NCBI GenBank assembly: GCA_964556425.1
Contig: CAZKWC010000056.1
Location: forward strand, 1 to 19,772
Source: JALQUL01 sp964556425
GTDB taxonomy: Bacteria; Pseudomonadota; Gammaproteobacteria; Burkholderiales; Burkholderiaceae_C
DNA: 19,772 nt
Reading direction: 5' to 3'
Translations under genes and position numbers: made by a program
Shown here: positions 1 through 8,351 of the stretch, piece after piece
How the letters are laid out: each line of letters opens with the position of its first letter
Numbering within the stretch: position 1 is the stretch's first letter
The notes under the pieces: generated by a model
Told to the model about the DNA's origin: nothing
Databases searched by the model: none
Seen by the model: the letters and a program-made list of their open reading frames with translations, nothing else

Positions 1-57
1 TCACAATAATGGAGCTAGTTCATAAACTACTGCAAAAACTTTAGACGAGTAGGTATA

Positions 58-116
58 AATTGAATTGAATTGAATTGAATTGAATTGAATTGAATTGAAT
101 TGAATTGAATTGAATT
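58..116. repeat. Pentanucleotide tandem repeat (TGAAT)11
   Basis: Eleven perfect TGAAT units fill 61-115. Partial units extend the pattern to 58 and 116, and no unit is degenerate. On the plus strand TGA occurs in every reading frame, so it cannot be translated there. On the minus strand the unit has no stop (it would read Ile-Gln-Phe-Asn-Ser), but the only ORF through it is about 35 codons (145 down to 41) with no good ribosome binding site. It is therefore probably non-coding. It lies between the end of the deaminase gene (263) and whatever is left of the window. The rest of 1-262 shows no gene and no convincing terminator. Such repeats can change length by slippage; any effect here is unproven. 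Confidence 0.93.
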
Positions 117-262
117 ATTAGGCTAATTTTAAAATCAATAGCCATAGTTTATGACTTGAGGAAAAAGCCCAGAAAATAGACCTGGCAAGCCCAAGCAAAG
201 ATAGTGGTTAATCATTTTGCAATGGCAGGCATTAGCAGTAACTCTGCTACTACGACTGTCAG

Positions 263-1285
263 TTAGCGGGTAACTGTCACTTTCGACAAATGCCGAGGAT
301 GATCAGGATCAAAACCTTTAGCCCTTGAAACCTCTTCTACCAGCATATAAAAACTTTGAATGGCACAAATAGGGTCAAGATCAGGATGCCCTGCATTTAC
401 CAAAGTTAAATCACGAGAGGTAATATCGGGGGGAGCAGCTAATATAACTTTAGCTCCTCTTTGACGCATTTCAGCGGCCAAAATAACCAAGCTACTTTGT
501 ACAGGGCCACGTGGAGCAAAAATCAGCAAGGGGTATTGCTGCTCGATTAAGGCCATCGGACCGTGTTTTATTTCAGCAGCACTAAAGGCTTCGGCTTGAA
601 CAGCACAGGTTTCTTTTAATTTTAAAGCGGCCTCGGCGGCAATTGACAATCCTAAACCTCTGCCCACCACCATTAATTTTTCAGACTTTACTAAAGTTTC
701 CACTGCACTCGACCAATCTTGTTGGCAGGCTAAATCAAGAACCTCAGGAAGATTTTGAATCGCTTGAATCAACTCTTGATTTTTTTCCCAATGTGCCACT
801 AAACGAGCAGCAGCCACCAAACTAGTAATAAAACTTTTAGTCGCTGCCACAGAATATTCGGGCCCAGCATGAATAGAAAAGGCTTTTTCAACCGAGCGAA
901 ACAGAGGGGATGAGGTGTCATTGACTAAAGCCAAAGTCAAGGCACCACCCTCTCGAAGGCGCAACATTGCATCAATTAAATCCGCACTTTTACCCGATTG
1001 CGAAATAGCAAGGGCCAGAATGCCCCTCATTTGCAAAGGAGCTTTGTAATGGTTGATTAAAGACATGGGAACAGAAGTGACTAACTGACCTATTCTGACA
1101 CCCACTAAATAGGCAAAATAAGACGCCGCATGATCGGAGCTGCCACGGGCAATTGTCACACATGCATGAGGAGGTTTCTGGCGTAATATTTCGCCCACAG
1201 CCACGTACTGATCAAGGTCTTGACTTAATAATTGTCTAACTTGATCAGCCGCAGAACTCGCCTCATCACGCATCAATGAATTCAC
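263..1285 (-). CDS. SIS-domain glucosamine-6-phosphate deaminase (NagB-II/AgaS type)
   Basis: Probably converts glucosamine-6-phosphate to fructose-6-phosphate and ammonia in the cytoplasm, the last step of N-acetylglucosamine use. At 340 residues it has the double-SIS architecture of the AgaS/NagB-II family, unrelated in fold to E. coli NagB. SIS 1 carries RGSSD near residues 47-51, SQSGKS at 95-100 and AATKS at 147-151. SIS 2 carries GRG at 208-210, KLKE at 222-225 and EIKHGP at 238-243. It starts with GTG, overlapping the nagK stop as GTGA, with AAGGGG about 9 nt upstream. An in-frame ATG at 1273 has no better ribosome site. It is the last gene of the operon in this window. The family also includes isomerases acting on other amino-sugar phosphates, so substrate is inferred from nagA and nagK in the same operon. 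Confidence 0.88.
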   Translation of the reverse strand: MNSLMRDEASSAADQVRQLLSQDLDQYVAVGEILRQKPPHACVTIARGSSDHAASYFAYLVGVRIGQLVTSVPMSLINHYKAPLQMRGILALAISQSGKSADLIDAMLRLREGGALTLALVNDTSSPLFRSVEKAFSIHAGPEYSVAATKSFITSLVAAARLVAHWEKNQELIQAIQNLPEVLDLACQQDWSSAVETLVKSEKLMVVGRGLGLSIAAEAALKLKETCAVQAEAFSAAEIKHGPMALIEQQYPLLIFAPRGPVQSSLVILAAEMRQRGAKVILAAPPDITSRDLTLVNAGHPDLDPICAIQSFYMLVEEVSRAKGFDPDHPRHLSKVTVTR

Positions 1286-2199
1286 AGTTTATTGCCCCTT
1301 AATGAAAACAATGCAATTGCACCATCCATTGCATCACCAAATGGATCCACAATACGCTCTTGAATACCAGGACTAAAACGGTCTTTTAAACGCTCACCAA
1401 TACTGCCATACATTACCAAAGGTAACTGCTGGGTAGGATCGGCACCGTCAATTAAACTTTCAACCGACACCACGGTTTCTGCCAAAATTTGAGCGGCGAG
1501 TTCATCATCATGCTCAAACTCAAAAACAATGGGAGCCAAGCTGGCAAATTCAAATTGTCCCGCCCTACAACACCAGTCTAGCAAGCTACTACCCGTACTA
1601 GCGACACTTTCCATTACCGCTAAGGTAAGCGGTGTGTGGGCTCTTCTGGCATCAGCCGCATGCTGCGTCATGTTAATGGCTTTTAAGCCCATAGCAGCAC
1701 CGCTTCCCTCATCACCAGAGGGAAAGCCCCAACCACCCACAGTAATCAGATTACCATCGACGTGTAAGGCTTGACCAATACTACCTGTTCCAGAAATGAC
1801 CAAACTACCAGGGCAGGATTGATGTGCACCCAACAAAGCGGTCAAGACATCGGATTCGACGATTAAGGCACCAAAACCTGGGTTAGAGGCAATTAAATTG
1901 TTGCGCCAATTATCATTGTTAGCACCCGCCACACCAATACCTACAGCAAATCGGTCTAGAGGAACTCTTAAACCATTTTGGTCTGAGGATGATTGAATGG
2001 CCCGCATAATAGCTTGTTGCACACTTAACCAACCATTGTCAACACCCGCAATTAAGCCAGAGGCTCCTGCTCGGCCCTCGCCTACCAAACTTCCGTCAAC
2101 ATGAATCACGCGGGCACGAGTTTTACTGCCACCACCATCGACCCCTACTACATATTCGATATTGGCCGGTAACTCTCCGGCAATTGGTAGGCGGCTCAT
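1282..2199 (-). CDS. nagK: N-acetylglucosamine kinase (BadF/BadG ATPase family)
   Basis: Predicted to phosphorylate imported N-acetylglucosamine to the 6-phosphate, needed because an ABC transporter, unlike a PTS, delivers unphosphorylated sugar. The 305-residue protein has the ASKHA-fold signatures of the BadF/N-acetylglucosamine kinase family: the N-terminal phosphate loop VDGGGSKTRA (about residues 20-29), a candidate catalytic Asp in VESD (near 117), GTGS (137-140) and the glycine-rich GGWG...GDEGSG stretch (155-167). Its ATG overlaps the stop of the ATPase gene as ATGA and its own stop overlaps the deaminase GTG, so the three genes are probably translationally coupled. Glucosamine kinase is an alternative, but the presence of nagA favours N-acetylglucosamine. 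Confidence 0.88.
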   Translation of the reverse strand: MSRLPIAGELPANIEYVVGVDGGGSKTRARVIHVDGSLVGEGRAGASGLIAGVDNGWLSVQQAIMRAIQSSSDQNGLRVPLDRFAVGIGVAGANNDNWRNNLIASNPGFGALIVESDVLTALLGAHQSCPGSLVISGTGSIGQALHVDGNLITVGGWGFPSGDEGSGAAMGLKAINMTQHAADARRAHTPLTLAVMESVASTGSSLLDWCCRAGQFEFASLAPIVFEFEHDDELAAQILAETVVSVESLIDGADPTQQLPLVMYGSIGERLKDRFSPGIQERIVDPFGDAMDGAIALFSLRGNKL

Positions 2200-3335
2200 T
2201 TGGCATTTGCCGAGCGCATATTGCCCGGGCGCAAACGTAAAGAGGCGACTCCATTTTTCTTAAATAAATAAAATGAGTCTGGAGAAGCTTGGATCATGAC
2301 GCTATCGCCAATATCCACACTGGCATTGCCATCTCCCTTGACAACTAAATATTGTCCGTCATCGGTTTTTAAATACAACAAATTAGCCTCCCCAAGATGT
2401 TCAACTAACACAATTTCTGCATGAAATGAAGCCTGTTTTGCAGTCACCACTTCGGATGGATGTATCACGCTACAGTGTTCGGCACGCAAACCAACCTCCA
2501 CTGACTCCCCAACTGCAACGTTTGAGCAATCAACTGAAACCCAAAACTGCGTACCATTTTTAAGCTCTACTTTAGCACCTTCAAGGCTTGTTTCTAGTAC
2601 CTTTGCAGGTAATAAATTGATGGTGGGAGAACCAATAAAAGTGGCCACAAATCGATTAATAGGTTGATGATAGAGTGAAAGAGGGGTTCCTACTTGTTGT
2701 ACTCTACCCTCGTTTAAAACCACAATTTTATCGCCAAGTGTCATGGCCTCTACTTGATCGTGAGTCACGTAAACCACTGTCGCATCAAGCTGCCTTTGCA
2801 GGCGGGCCAATTCAATTCTAGTTTTAGCTCTTAAAGCTGCATCTAAATTGGAAAGTGGCTCATCAAATAAAAACAATTTAGGATTTCTCACAATTGCCCT
2901 ACCAATGGCTACTCGTTGACGTTGCCCACCCGACAACTCTTTGGGATACCTATCAAGGTATTTATCAATACCCAAAGATTTTGCAGCTTGCCGTACATGT
3001 TGGTCTATTTGATCCTTATTTTCCCCTTTTACTCTTAAGCCAAACGCCATATTTTTATAAACCGTCATATGGGGATAAAGTGCATAACTTTGAAAAACCA
3101 TGGCAATGCCACGTTCAGCAGGAGGTAAATTATTGACTAATACATCATCAATTCTTAACTCACCGCTAGTAATAGATTCAAGGCCGCACAACACCCTTAG
3201 CATAGTAGATTTTCCGCAACCACTAGGCCCCACCAAAACCACTAGCTCTCCGTGTTTGATTTCTAGGCTGACATCATGTAATACATGTGTATTGCCATAA
3301 GACTTATTGATATTTTTTAGAGTGACGCTAGCCAT
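2196..3335 (-). CDS. Sugar ABC transporter ATP-binding protein (MsmK/UgpC/MalK family)
   Basis: The cytoplasmic ATPase that powers the sugar importer encoded just upstream. The 379 residues show Walker A GPSGCGKST (36-44), the signature LSGGQRQRVAIGRA (about 134-147), Walker B LFLFDEPLSNLD (about 154-165) and the switch histidine in VTHDQ. A C-terminal TOBE/MalK-like regulatory region follows from about residue 235. This length and layout are typical of CUT1-family ATPases serving oligosaccharides, glycerol-phosphate or amino sugars. The ATG at 3335 has no clear Shine-Dalgarno sequence and follows the permease stop by 56 bp. The C-terminal tail (RLRPGNMRSANAK) is basic. Such ATPases sometimes serve several transporters, but the operon position argues for a dedicated role. 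Confidence 0.92.
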   Translation of the reverse strand: MASVTLKNINKSYGNTHVLHDVSLEIKHGELVVLVGPSGCGKSTMLRVLCGLESITSGELRIDDVLVNNLPPAERGIAMVFQSYALYPHMTVYKNMAFGLRVKGENKDQIDQHVRQAAKSLGIDKYLDRYPKELSGGQRQRVAIGRAIVRNPKLFLFDEPLSNLDAALRAKTRIELARLQRQLDATVVYVTHDQVEAMTLGDKIVVLNEGRVQQVGTPLSLYHQPINRFVATFIGSPTINLLPAKVLETSLEGAKVELKNGTQFWVSVDCSNVAVGESVEVGLRAEHCSVIHPSEVVTAKQASFHAEIVLVEHLGEANLLYLKTDDGQYLVVKGDGNASVDIGDSVMIQASPDSFYLFKKNGVASLRLRPGNMRSANAK

Positions 3336-3391
3336 AATTTGTAAATTAATTTCAAGTGAATTAGTTAGTATTGTGAAGCTTTTTAATACTT

Positions 3392-4264
3392 TTATTTAAC
3401 TGCTCCAGCAGTAATTCCACGTATTAATTGTCTTGAAAATAGCGCATATAAAACCACCACAGGAATAATAGCCAATGAGACAGAGGCTAATACTGCATTC
3501 CAATCAGTAGCGTATTGACCAACAAACTGTTGAATCCCTAGAGTAATGGTTTGTGTTTCATCGGAGGGCGCTAAAATAAGCGGAAACCATAAATCATTCC
3601 AAATAGGGACCATAGTAAACACAGCCACCGTAGCAATAGCTGGTTTTATGAGAGGTAAAATCACTTGGAAAAATATTTTAAATTCTCCTACTCCATCGCA
3701 CCTTGCTGCGTCTTTTAACTCAGAGGGAATTTGCTCAATAAATTCAGACAAAATCATAATGGCTAGAGGCAAACCTTGAGCAATATAAACCAAAATTAAT
3801 GCAGTTAATGTGTTAACCAAATTAAGTGATACCATTAAACTTAAGATGGAAACACTTCCCAAACGAATGGGAACCATAATGCCAAACGCAAAGAAGAATT
3901 TTAAAACTCGACTGCCTTTAAATTTATATTCGCTTAGTGCCCAAGCTGCCATCGCACCAAATAAAACAATTAAGGTTAAAGACACTAAAGTAACGGTAAA
4001 ACTATTTAAAAATTGAGTCCAAATATCGGCTTTTGCCATTACTTTGGTATAGCCAATTAAAGAAAAAGTATCGGCAGTTGGAAAAGACAAAGGGTCATCA
4101 AAAATAGCGGCCCTTGACTTCATAGAGTTCATTAAGACCAATAAAATTGGAAATAAGGCTAATACCGTATAGCTCAGTAAAACAATATGTACAAATACCT
4201 GGCTTGAAAAAACCGAGCTATTATTGATTCTTGCTTTTGGATACTGATTAAATTGCGTAGTCAT
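3392..4264 (-). CDS. Sugar ABC transporter permease (MalG/CUT1 family)
   Basis: One of two inner-membrane permease subunits of the predicted amino-sugar importer. The sequence has about six hydrophobic segments and the cytoplasmic EAA loop, seen as DAARCDGVGEFKIFFQVILP, which docks to the ATPase. The C-terminus (FSRQLIRGITAGAVK) matches the usual MalG-type ending. I place the start at 4264 because AGGA lies 8 nt upstream, embedded in the stop codon of the preceding permease (TAGGA), which suggests translational coupling. ATG codons at 4273 and 4285 are in frame but have no properly spaced ribosome site, and 4285 would overlap the upstream gene by 11 bp. Confidence 0.9.
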   Translation of the reverse strand: MTTQFNQYPKARINNSSVFSSQVFVHIVLLSYTVLALFPILLVLMNSMKSRAAIFDDPLSFPTADTFSLIGYTKVMAKADIWTQFLNSFTVTLVSLTLIVLFGAMAAWALSEYKFKGSRVLKFFFAFGIMVPIRLGSVSILSLMVSLNLVNTLTALILVYIAQGLPLAIMILSEFIEQIPSELKDAARCDGVGEFKIFFQVILPLIKPAIATVAVFTMVPIWNDLWFPLILAPSDETQTITLGIQQFVGQYATDWNAVLASVSLAIIPVVVLYALFSRQLIRGITAGAVK

Positions 4265-4274
4265 TGTATTCATC

Positions 4275-5189
4275 CTAAACGGCATATCGTTTTAAACGAC
4301 TTTGCACCAAAATAAAATAAGCACCAATGCCTAATAAAATGACTAAAAACATTAAGGTAGCTACTGCTGCACCCATAGTCGGGCTAGCCACCTGAGACTG
4401 ATAACCAAAAAATGTTCTGTAAAATAAAGTACCTAAAATATCGGTACTGTAGTTAGGTCCTGCCAAACCACCTTTGACGGTATAAATTAAGTCAAAAGCG
4501 TTAAAATTAGCCACAAAAGTAAGAATCGTGACCAAGCCCAAGGTAGGCCAAATTAAGGGCAAGCGAATTTCCCAAAAAATTCTCCAAGGTCCAGCACCCT
4601 CTACTACGGCGGCTTCGATAATATCTTCTGGTACTGCAATCATGGCGGCGTAAATGAGCATCATGGGAATTCCCACATATTGCCAAACCGACATAAGGGA
4701 AAGTGTATTAAGAGCAGTCGTTTCAAGACCTAACCAAGGCTCAAACCAATCTTGCAAGCCGATTATGCTTAACAATGACTCTGAAACGCCCCATAAAGGA
4801 GACAAAATCACTTGCCAAATAAATCCAACAATCACGACCGAAAGCAAAGTCGGTAAAAAAAACAAGGTGCGATAGCCTGCTGAAAACCAAACCCCTTTTA
4901 ATGACAGCAGTGCAGCTAACATTAAACCAATTGGATTTTGTACCAACATATGAATTGCAAAAAACTTAAAATTATTAAGCATTGCATTCCAAAAAGAAGC
5001 TGACCATTGCGGGTCATTTAAAATAACTAAATAATTTTGAAACCCAGAAAAATACAAACTCCCATCTTCTGCGGGTGAATACAAACCTAGGCGCAATGTA
5101 TCTAATAATGGCCATGCACTAAAAATGGCATATATCAGGAAAGCTGGGGCCAAAAAAACCCACAACTGCCAAGTTTTCCCTTTGTCCAT
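4275..5189 (-). CDS. Sugar ABC transporter permease (MalF/CUT1 family)
   Basis: The second membrane subunit of the importer. At 304 residues it is a short MalF-type permease with six predicted transmembrane segments, the first near residues 9-30, and without the large periplasmic P2 domain of E. coli MalF. The EAA loop is visible as EAAVVEGAGPWRIFWEIRLP. It is preceded by a purine-rich AAAAGAAA stretch, a weak ribosome site, and by a 173-bp spacer carrying a stem-loop that separates it from the binding-protein gene. Immediately downstream is the partner permease. Substrate is inferred from the nag genes in the operon; the permease alone does not reveal it. Confidence 0.9.
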   Translation of the reverse strand: MDKGKTWQLWVFLAPAFLIYAIFSAWPLLDTLRLGLYSPAEDGSLYFSGFQNYLVILNDPQWSASFWNAMLNNFKFFAIHMLVQNPIGLMLAALLSLKGVWFSAGYRTLFFLPTLLSVVIVGFIWQVILSPLWGVSESLLSIIGLQDWFEPWLGLETTALNTLSLMSVWQYVGIPMMLIYAAMIAVPEDIIEAAVVEGAGPWRIFWEIRLPLIWPTLGLVTILTFVANFNAFDLIYTVKGGLAGPNYSTDILGTLFYRTFFGYQSQVASPTMGAAVATLMFLVILLGIGAYFILVQSRLKRYAV

Positions 5190-5289
5190 ATTATTTCTTT
5201 TTTATCACTAACAATTAAAGGCCATTTACACATTTTTGGCAAGCAAGCTAAAAATAAGTTTTATTGTCACTTGTCACTTCAGGAGCATT

Positions 5290-5349
5290 AGGCTAATAGT
5301 TTAAGTCTTCGTTTTTACAATCGAATCCTCTGCTTTAAACTATTAGCCT
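5290..5349 (-). promoter_or_regulatory. Intercistronic stem-loop between binding-protein and permease genes
   Basis: A perfect 15-bp inverted repeat: AGGCTAATAGTTTAA at 5290-5304 and its complement at 5335-5349, enclosing a 30-nt loop. In the minus-strand transcript it starts 13 nt after the binding-protein stop codon (5363). No uridine run follows it, so it does not look like an intrinsic terminator. Hairpins in this position in other sugar ABC operons (the malE-malF spacer, for example) stabilise the binding-protein mRNA and lower downstream expression. That role here is inference. Confidence 0.75.
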
Positions 5350-5362
5350 TCGCCACACCCCG

Positions 5363-6613
5363 TTATTTACTCGCAGGTTTGTACCATTTTGCAAATCCAG
5401 TATGAATTTGATTGGCGGCATCTTTAGGGGCCATTTTTAAATTCATGACCTGAGAGCCCACATTCCACAATTCGTTTTCCATGCTTGGTGTACCACGGCT
5501 CATGATTTGTGCATTCAAACGAATGGTACTTTTACATTGTTTGCGCCAGCTAATCATCTCTTTAGCGACTGGGTTTTTCACATCTACCGCATGATTGGAT
5601 AATGAAAAGAAACCAGTATTTTTATTGGTGTAGATATCAGCAAACTCTTTGCTACCTAACCACTCTAAAAATACCTTGGCATCTTCTTTATTTTTACTCT
5701 TTGCATTAATGCCCATACCCATATCGGTATGGTCAGAGATGTAACAAGTATCACCCGCCTTTTGTACTGGTGGTTTAAAAGCACCAAAACTTAAACTTGG
5801 ATCTTTTTCGAAGAAAGAAATATCCCATGAACCCGTTGGGTAAATCGCTGCCCTACCAGAGGCAAATAAGTTTTGCGAATCTCCATAGGTTTGAGCCTGG
5901 TACCCTTTAGACATATAAGGCGCCCATTTAGCCATGGTTTCAAAAGTACCAACAAACTCAGGGTCTGAGAATTTTTTCTTGCCCATTAATAAAGCTTGAC
6001 GACCCTCTTCGCCTTTCCAACGGTTAGCACCAATGCTGGTAAAAACAATTTGGTTGGTTTCCCATTGGTCAGCAGTGCCTAAAGCCAACGGTGTAATTTT
6101 ATTGGTAGCCTTGATTTTGTCTAAGGCGGCAAAAAACTCTGCTTCGGTGTTGGGAACTTTAAGTCCTAAATCGGCAAATATTTTTTTGTTATAGAAAAAA
6201 CCGTGAATAACAGAAGCCATTGGCATGCAGTAAGTTGATTTGCCATCGTCGGTTTGCCAAGCCACTTTTGCTGAAGCAGGGAAATTTTTCATTCCTGCTG
6301 CAGAGTCAACTGCATCGAGGTGGCCTTTTTTAAATAAATCAAGAGATACATCGAATGGACGGCAAGTGATTAAATCGCCAGCTGTACCAGCACTTAATTT
6401 GGCATTAATGGCTGAGTTGTACTCGGGTGGTGATGTCGGAGAAAATTTAACCTTGATATTAGGATGCGCTTTTTGAAAAGCGGGCAAAATAATTTCTTCC
6501 CACTGCGCCTTGTCATCAACACGCCAGCTTTCAATAATGAGATTACCAGCATTTGCGGCATTAGCACCTAACAAAGCAACAGCTACAGCTGCCATTCGAT
6601 ATGTATGAGTCAT
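5363..6613 (-). CDS. Periplasmic sugar-binding protein of ABC transporter (CUT1 family)
   Basis: The extracytoplasmic receptor that captures the sugar for the importer. The 416-residue protein begins with a Sec signal peptide: basic start, hydrophobic MAAVAVALLGA, likely cleavage after ANA near residue 22. There is no lipobox, so it is probably soluble and periplasmic, implying a Gram-negative cell. The mature protein has the family-1 solute-binding fold pattern, with IIESWRVDDKAQWEEIILPAF near the start, APYMSKGYQ and FASGRAAIYPTGSWD in the middle, and a VFLEWLGSKEFADIYT segment late. Start codon ATG has AAGGAA upstream at about 11 nt. It is separated from nagA by a long AT-rich spacer that probably holds its promoter. 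N-acetylglucosamine or a chito-oligosaccharide is the most likely ligand, from context only. Confidence 0.9.
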   Translation of the reverse strand: MTHTYRMAAVAVALLGANAANAGNLIIESWRVDDKAQWEEIILPAFQKAHPNIKVKFSPTSPPEYNSAINAKLSAGTAGDLITCRPFDVSLDLFKKGHLDAVDSAAGMKNFPASAKVAWQTDDGKSTYCMPMASVIHGFFYNKKIFADLGLKVPNTEAEFFAALDKIKATNKITPLALGTADQWETNQIVFTSIGANRWKGEEGRQALLMGKKKFSDPEFVGTFETMAKWAPYMSKGYQAQTYGDSQNLFASGRAAIYPTGSWDISFFEKDPSLSFGAFKPPVQKAGDTCYISDHTDMGMGINAKSKNKEDAKVFLEWLGSKEFADIYTNKNTGFFSLSNHAVDVKNPVAKEMISWRKQCKSTIRLNAQIMSRGTPSMENELWNVGSQVMNLKMAPKDAANQIHTGFAKWYKPASK

Positions 6614-7152
6614 GATTCGAAAGTTCCTTACTAAATTTTGAAAAACACTTCGGAAATATTGAGTCGTTATTGGAGCGAATTACTGGCCTAATTAGTAAGA
6701 ACTCGAATGTCAAAAATATATTTGTAGAAACTTAAAAGCCTTTTTTTATGAGGCTCAAAAAACCTAAAAAAACACTTTAAGCATTTAAGTTAATTAAAAT
6801 TATTGAAGCAATTACTCAATTAAAACTCAAAAATTTCCTAACCCAGACTCGATTTTAATCACCAAAATTGATCTTATAGTTGTCTAGCTTACGTGAAAAT
6901 CAATGATTAGGGAAATCATCATTTTATTTAACTTTTGACGTATATATTATTGATTTTATTGAACTTATTTGAAATTCATAAAAATTTAATATTACAATTT
7001 ATTACGTGATTAAATAAAAATCCTTATAAATACTGATAACTTCAACAAAAGAAAACAGTTTCATTTTTACCTAAAATTACATTTTGAAATAAAAATATTC
7101 CCATAAAATAATTTTTAGTAAATTTTAATCATCAAATATATGAATAAGGGTG
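6614..7152. other. 539-bp AT-rich intergenic region, probable control region of the transporter genes
   Basis: No credible ORF on either strand. The region is extremely A+T-rich with many A and T runs. A consensus -35 hexamer TTGACA reads on the minus strand at 6713-6708, but no good -10 lies 16-18 bp beyond it. A short palindrome ATGATT-n5-AATCAT sits at 6903-6919 and could be an operator half-pair. A weak hairpin, AGCCT/AGGCT at about 6736-6754 followed on the minus strand by four T, might be a poor terminator. None is strong enough to call individually. The size and position, directly before the most highly needed transporter subunit, suggest independent transcription of the binding-protein gene. 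Confidence 0.6.
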
Positions 7153-8298
7153 TTAAATCTTGTAACCCTGGACTAAAGTTTCTTGCAATTCAAGGTCTTG
7201 GTTCAAAATAACACAATCGGCAAATGCATTTTTTTGTAAGATACCTCGGTCTAAAATGCCTAAGTGTTGAGCAGCAAAACTTGATACCCTTAAAGAGGCT
7301 TGTTCTATCGTTAAGCCCAAAATATTGACTAAATTTTTAAAGGCTTGATCCATACAAAGCGTAGAACCGGCCAATGTACCATCTTGTAAACGTACGCCTC
7401 CCATACATTTATATACCTTATGCCGTCCCAATGAATATTCGCCATCTGGCATACCTGCAGCTGCAGTAGAGTCAGTTACACAATAACAATTGGGAATAGA
7501 TCGGAGAGCCACCTTTAAAGCGCCCGGGTGAACATGTAATAAATCAGGAATAATTTCTGCATATTGGGCATGTGCTAATGCGGCTCCCACCATACCGGGT
7601 TCTCGGTGATGCAAGCCAGACATCGCATTAAACAAATGTGTAAAGCCAGTCGCCCCCGCTTGCAAGGCTTGAACTCCTTGTTCATAGCTGCCCGAGGTGT
7701 GACCAAGCTGCACTCTTATGCCCAACTCAGTAAGCTTTGCAATTAGCTCCATATTATTATCGGTCTCTGGAGCTAAAGTAATCAGTTTTATAGGGGCTAA
7801 ACGGTTGAGTTGATGAATTTCTTCAAGACTAACAGGCCTAGCAAAAGCTGGTTGAGCACCCAATTTGCTCTCGCTAATGTACGGCCCTTCTAAATGAACA
7901 CCTAATAGGTGAGCACCTTTCCCAACTGGACTGGTAGCTTGCCTTACGGCTTGACCAATTGCTGCAAATGCCTCAATTAAATCCGAATGAGGTGCAGTCA
8001 TAGTGGTAGCCAAAATACTAGTCGTGCCATGTTCAGCATGAATTCTGGCCACTTGGTAAACGGCATCACCCGCCTCCATAATGTCGTGCCCTGCACCACC
8101 GTGTACATGCAAATCAATAAAGCCTGGGACAATAATTGCTTGGCCATTTTCTCTGGCTTTTTCAGAACTTATAAAATTGCCATGCAACTGAGTAATTCTT
8201 CCAGAATCATCCCATTCTAAAGTTCCAGTTATAAAACCTTGAGGGGTTAAAATATTGCCTGTCAAACGATGGTTGGTAAGCGATGCCATTGAACTCAT
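7153..8298 (-). CDS. nagA: N-acetylglucosamine-6-phosphate deacetylase
   Basis: Removes the acetyl group from N-acetylglucosamine-6-phosphate to give glucosamine-6-phosphate and acetate in the cytoplasm. The 381-residue amidohydrolase keeps the family's metal and catalytic positions: HVH at residues 64-66 (GFIDLHVHGG), Glu137 in HLEGPY, His200 in LGHTSGS, His221 in THLFNAMSGLHHREPG, and the catalytic Asp276 in VTDSTAAAGMPDG. The HxH pair suggests a binuclear or Bacillus-like site; E. coli NagA lacks these two histidines. An AAAGGAGT ribosome site lies about 6 nt before the ATG. It is the first nag gene on this strand, 52 bp after the flavoprotein gene, and feeds the SIS deaminase encoded at the end of the cluster. 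Confidence 0.95.
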   Translation of the reverse strand: MSSMASLTNHRLTGNILTPQGFITGTLEWDDSGRITQLHGNFISSEKARENGQAIIVPGFIDLHVHGGAGHDIMEAGDAVYQVARIHAEHGTTSILATTMTAPHSDLIEAFAAIGQAVRQATSPVGKGAHLLGVHLEGPYISESKLGAQPAFARPVSLEEIHQLNRLAPIKLITLAPETDNNMELIAKLTELGIRVQLGHTSGSYEQGVQALQAGATGFTHLFNAMSGLHHREPGMVGAALAHAQYAEIIPDLLHVHPGALKVALRSIPNCYCVTDSTAAAGMPDGEYSLGRHKVYKCMGGVRLQDGTLAGSTLCMDQAFKNLVNILGLTIEQASLRVSSFAAQHLGILDRGILQKNAFADCVILNQDLELQETLVQGYKI

Positions 8299-8322
8299 AA
8301 GACACTCCTTTTAGAAGTTTTG

Positions 8323-8351
8323 ATTATAGTGATACGCCACTTAAAAGCCAT
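8323..8351 (-). promoter_or_regulatory. Possible promoter for nagA
   Basis: On the minus strand a perfect -10 hexamer TATAAT occupies 8328-8323, about 25 nt before the nagA ATG. The -35 position (around 8346-8351) reads ATGGCT, a poor match, and overlaps the flavoprotein stop codon. A regulated or activator-dependent promoter is possible. A -10 match alone in AT-rich DNA is weak evidence. Confidence 0.35.

Noticed and set aside
121..143. GGCTA/TAGCC inverted repeat as nag operon terminator
   Set aside because: The stem is only 5 bp with a bulge and there is no T-run after it in the minus-strand direction.
41..145. Minus-strand ORF through the TGAAT repeat (Ile-Gln-Phe-Asn-Ser units)
   Set aside because: Only about 35 codons, mostly repeat, no ribosome site and no recognisable domain.
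5263..5280. Tandem 7-bp duplication (AGTGACA twice on the minus strand) in the transporter spacer
   Set aside because: Only two copies, no dyad symmetry and no link to a known operator.
6685..6713. TTGACA-based promoter for the binding-protein gene
   Set aside because: The -35 is perfect on the minus strand, but the correctly spaced -10 reads TAGGCC; chance matches are common in this AT-rich spacer.
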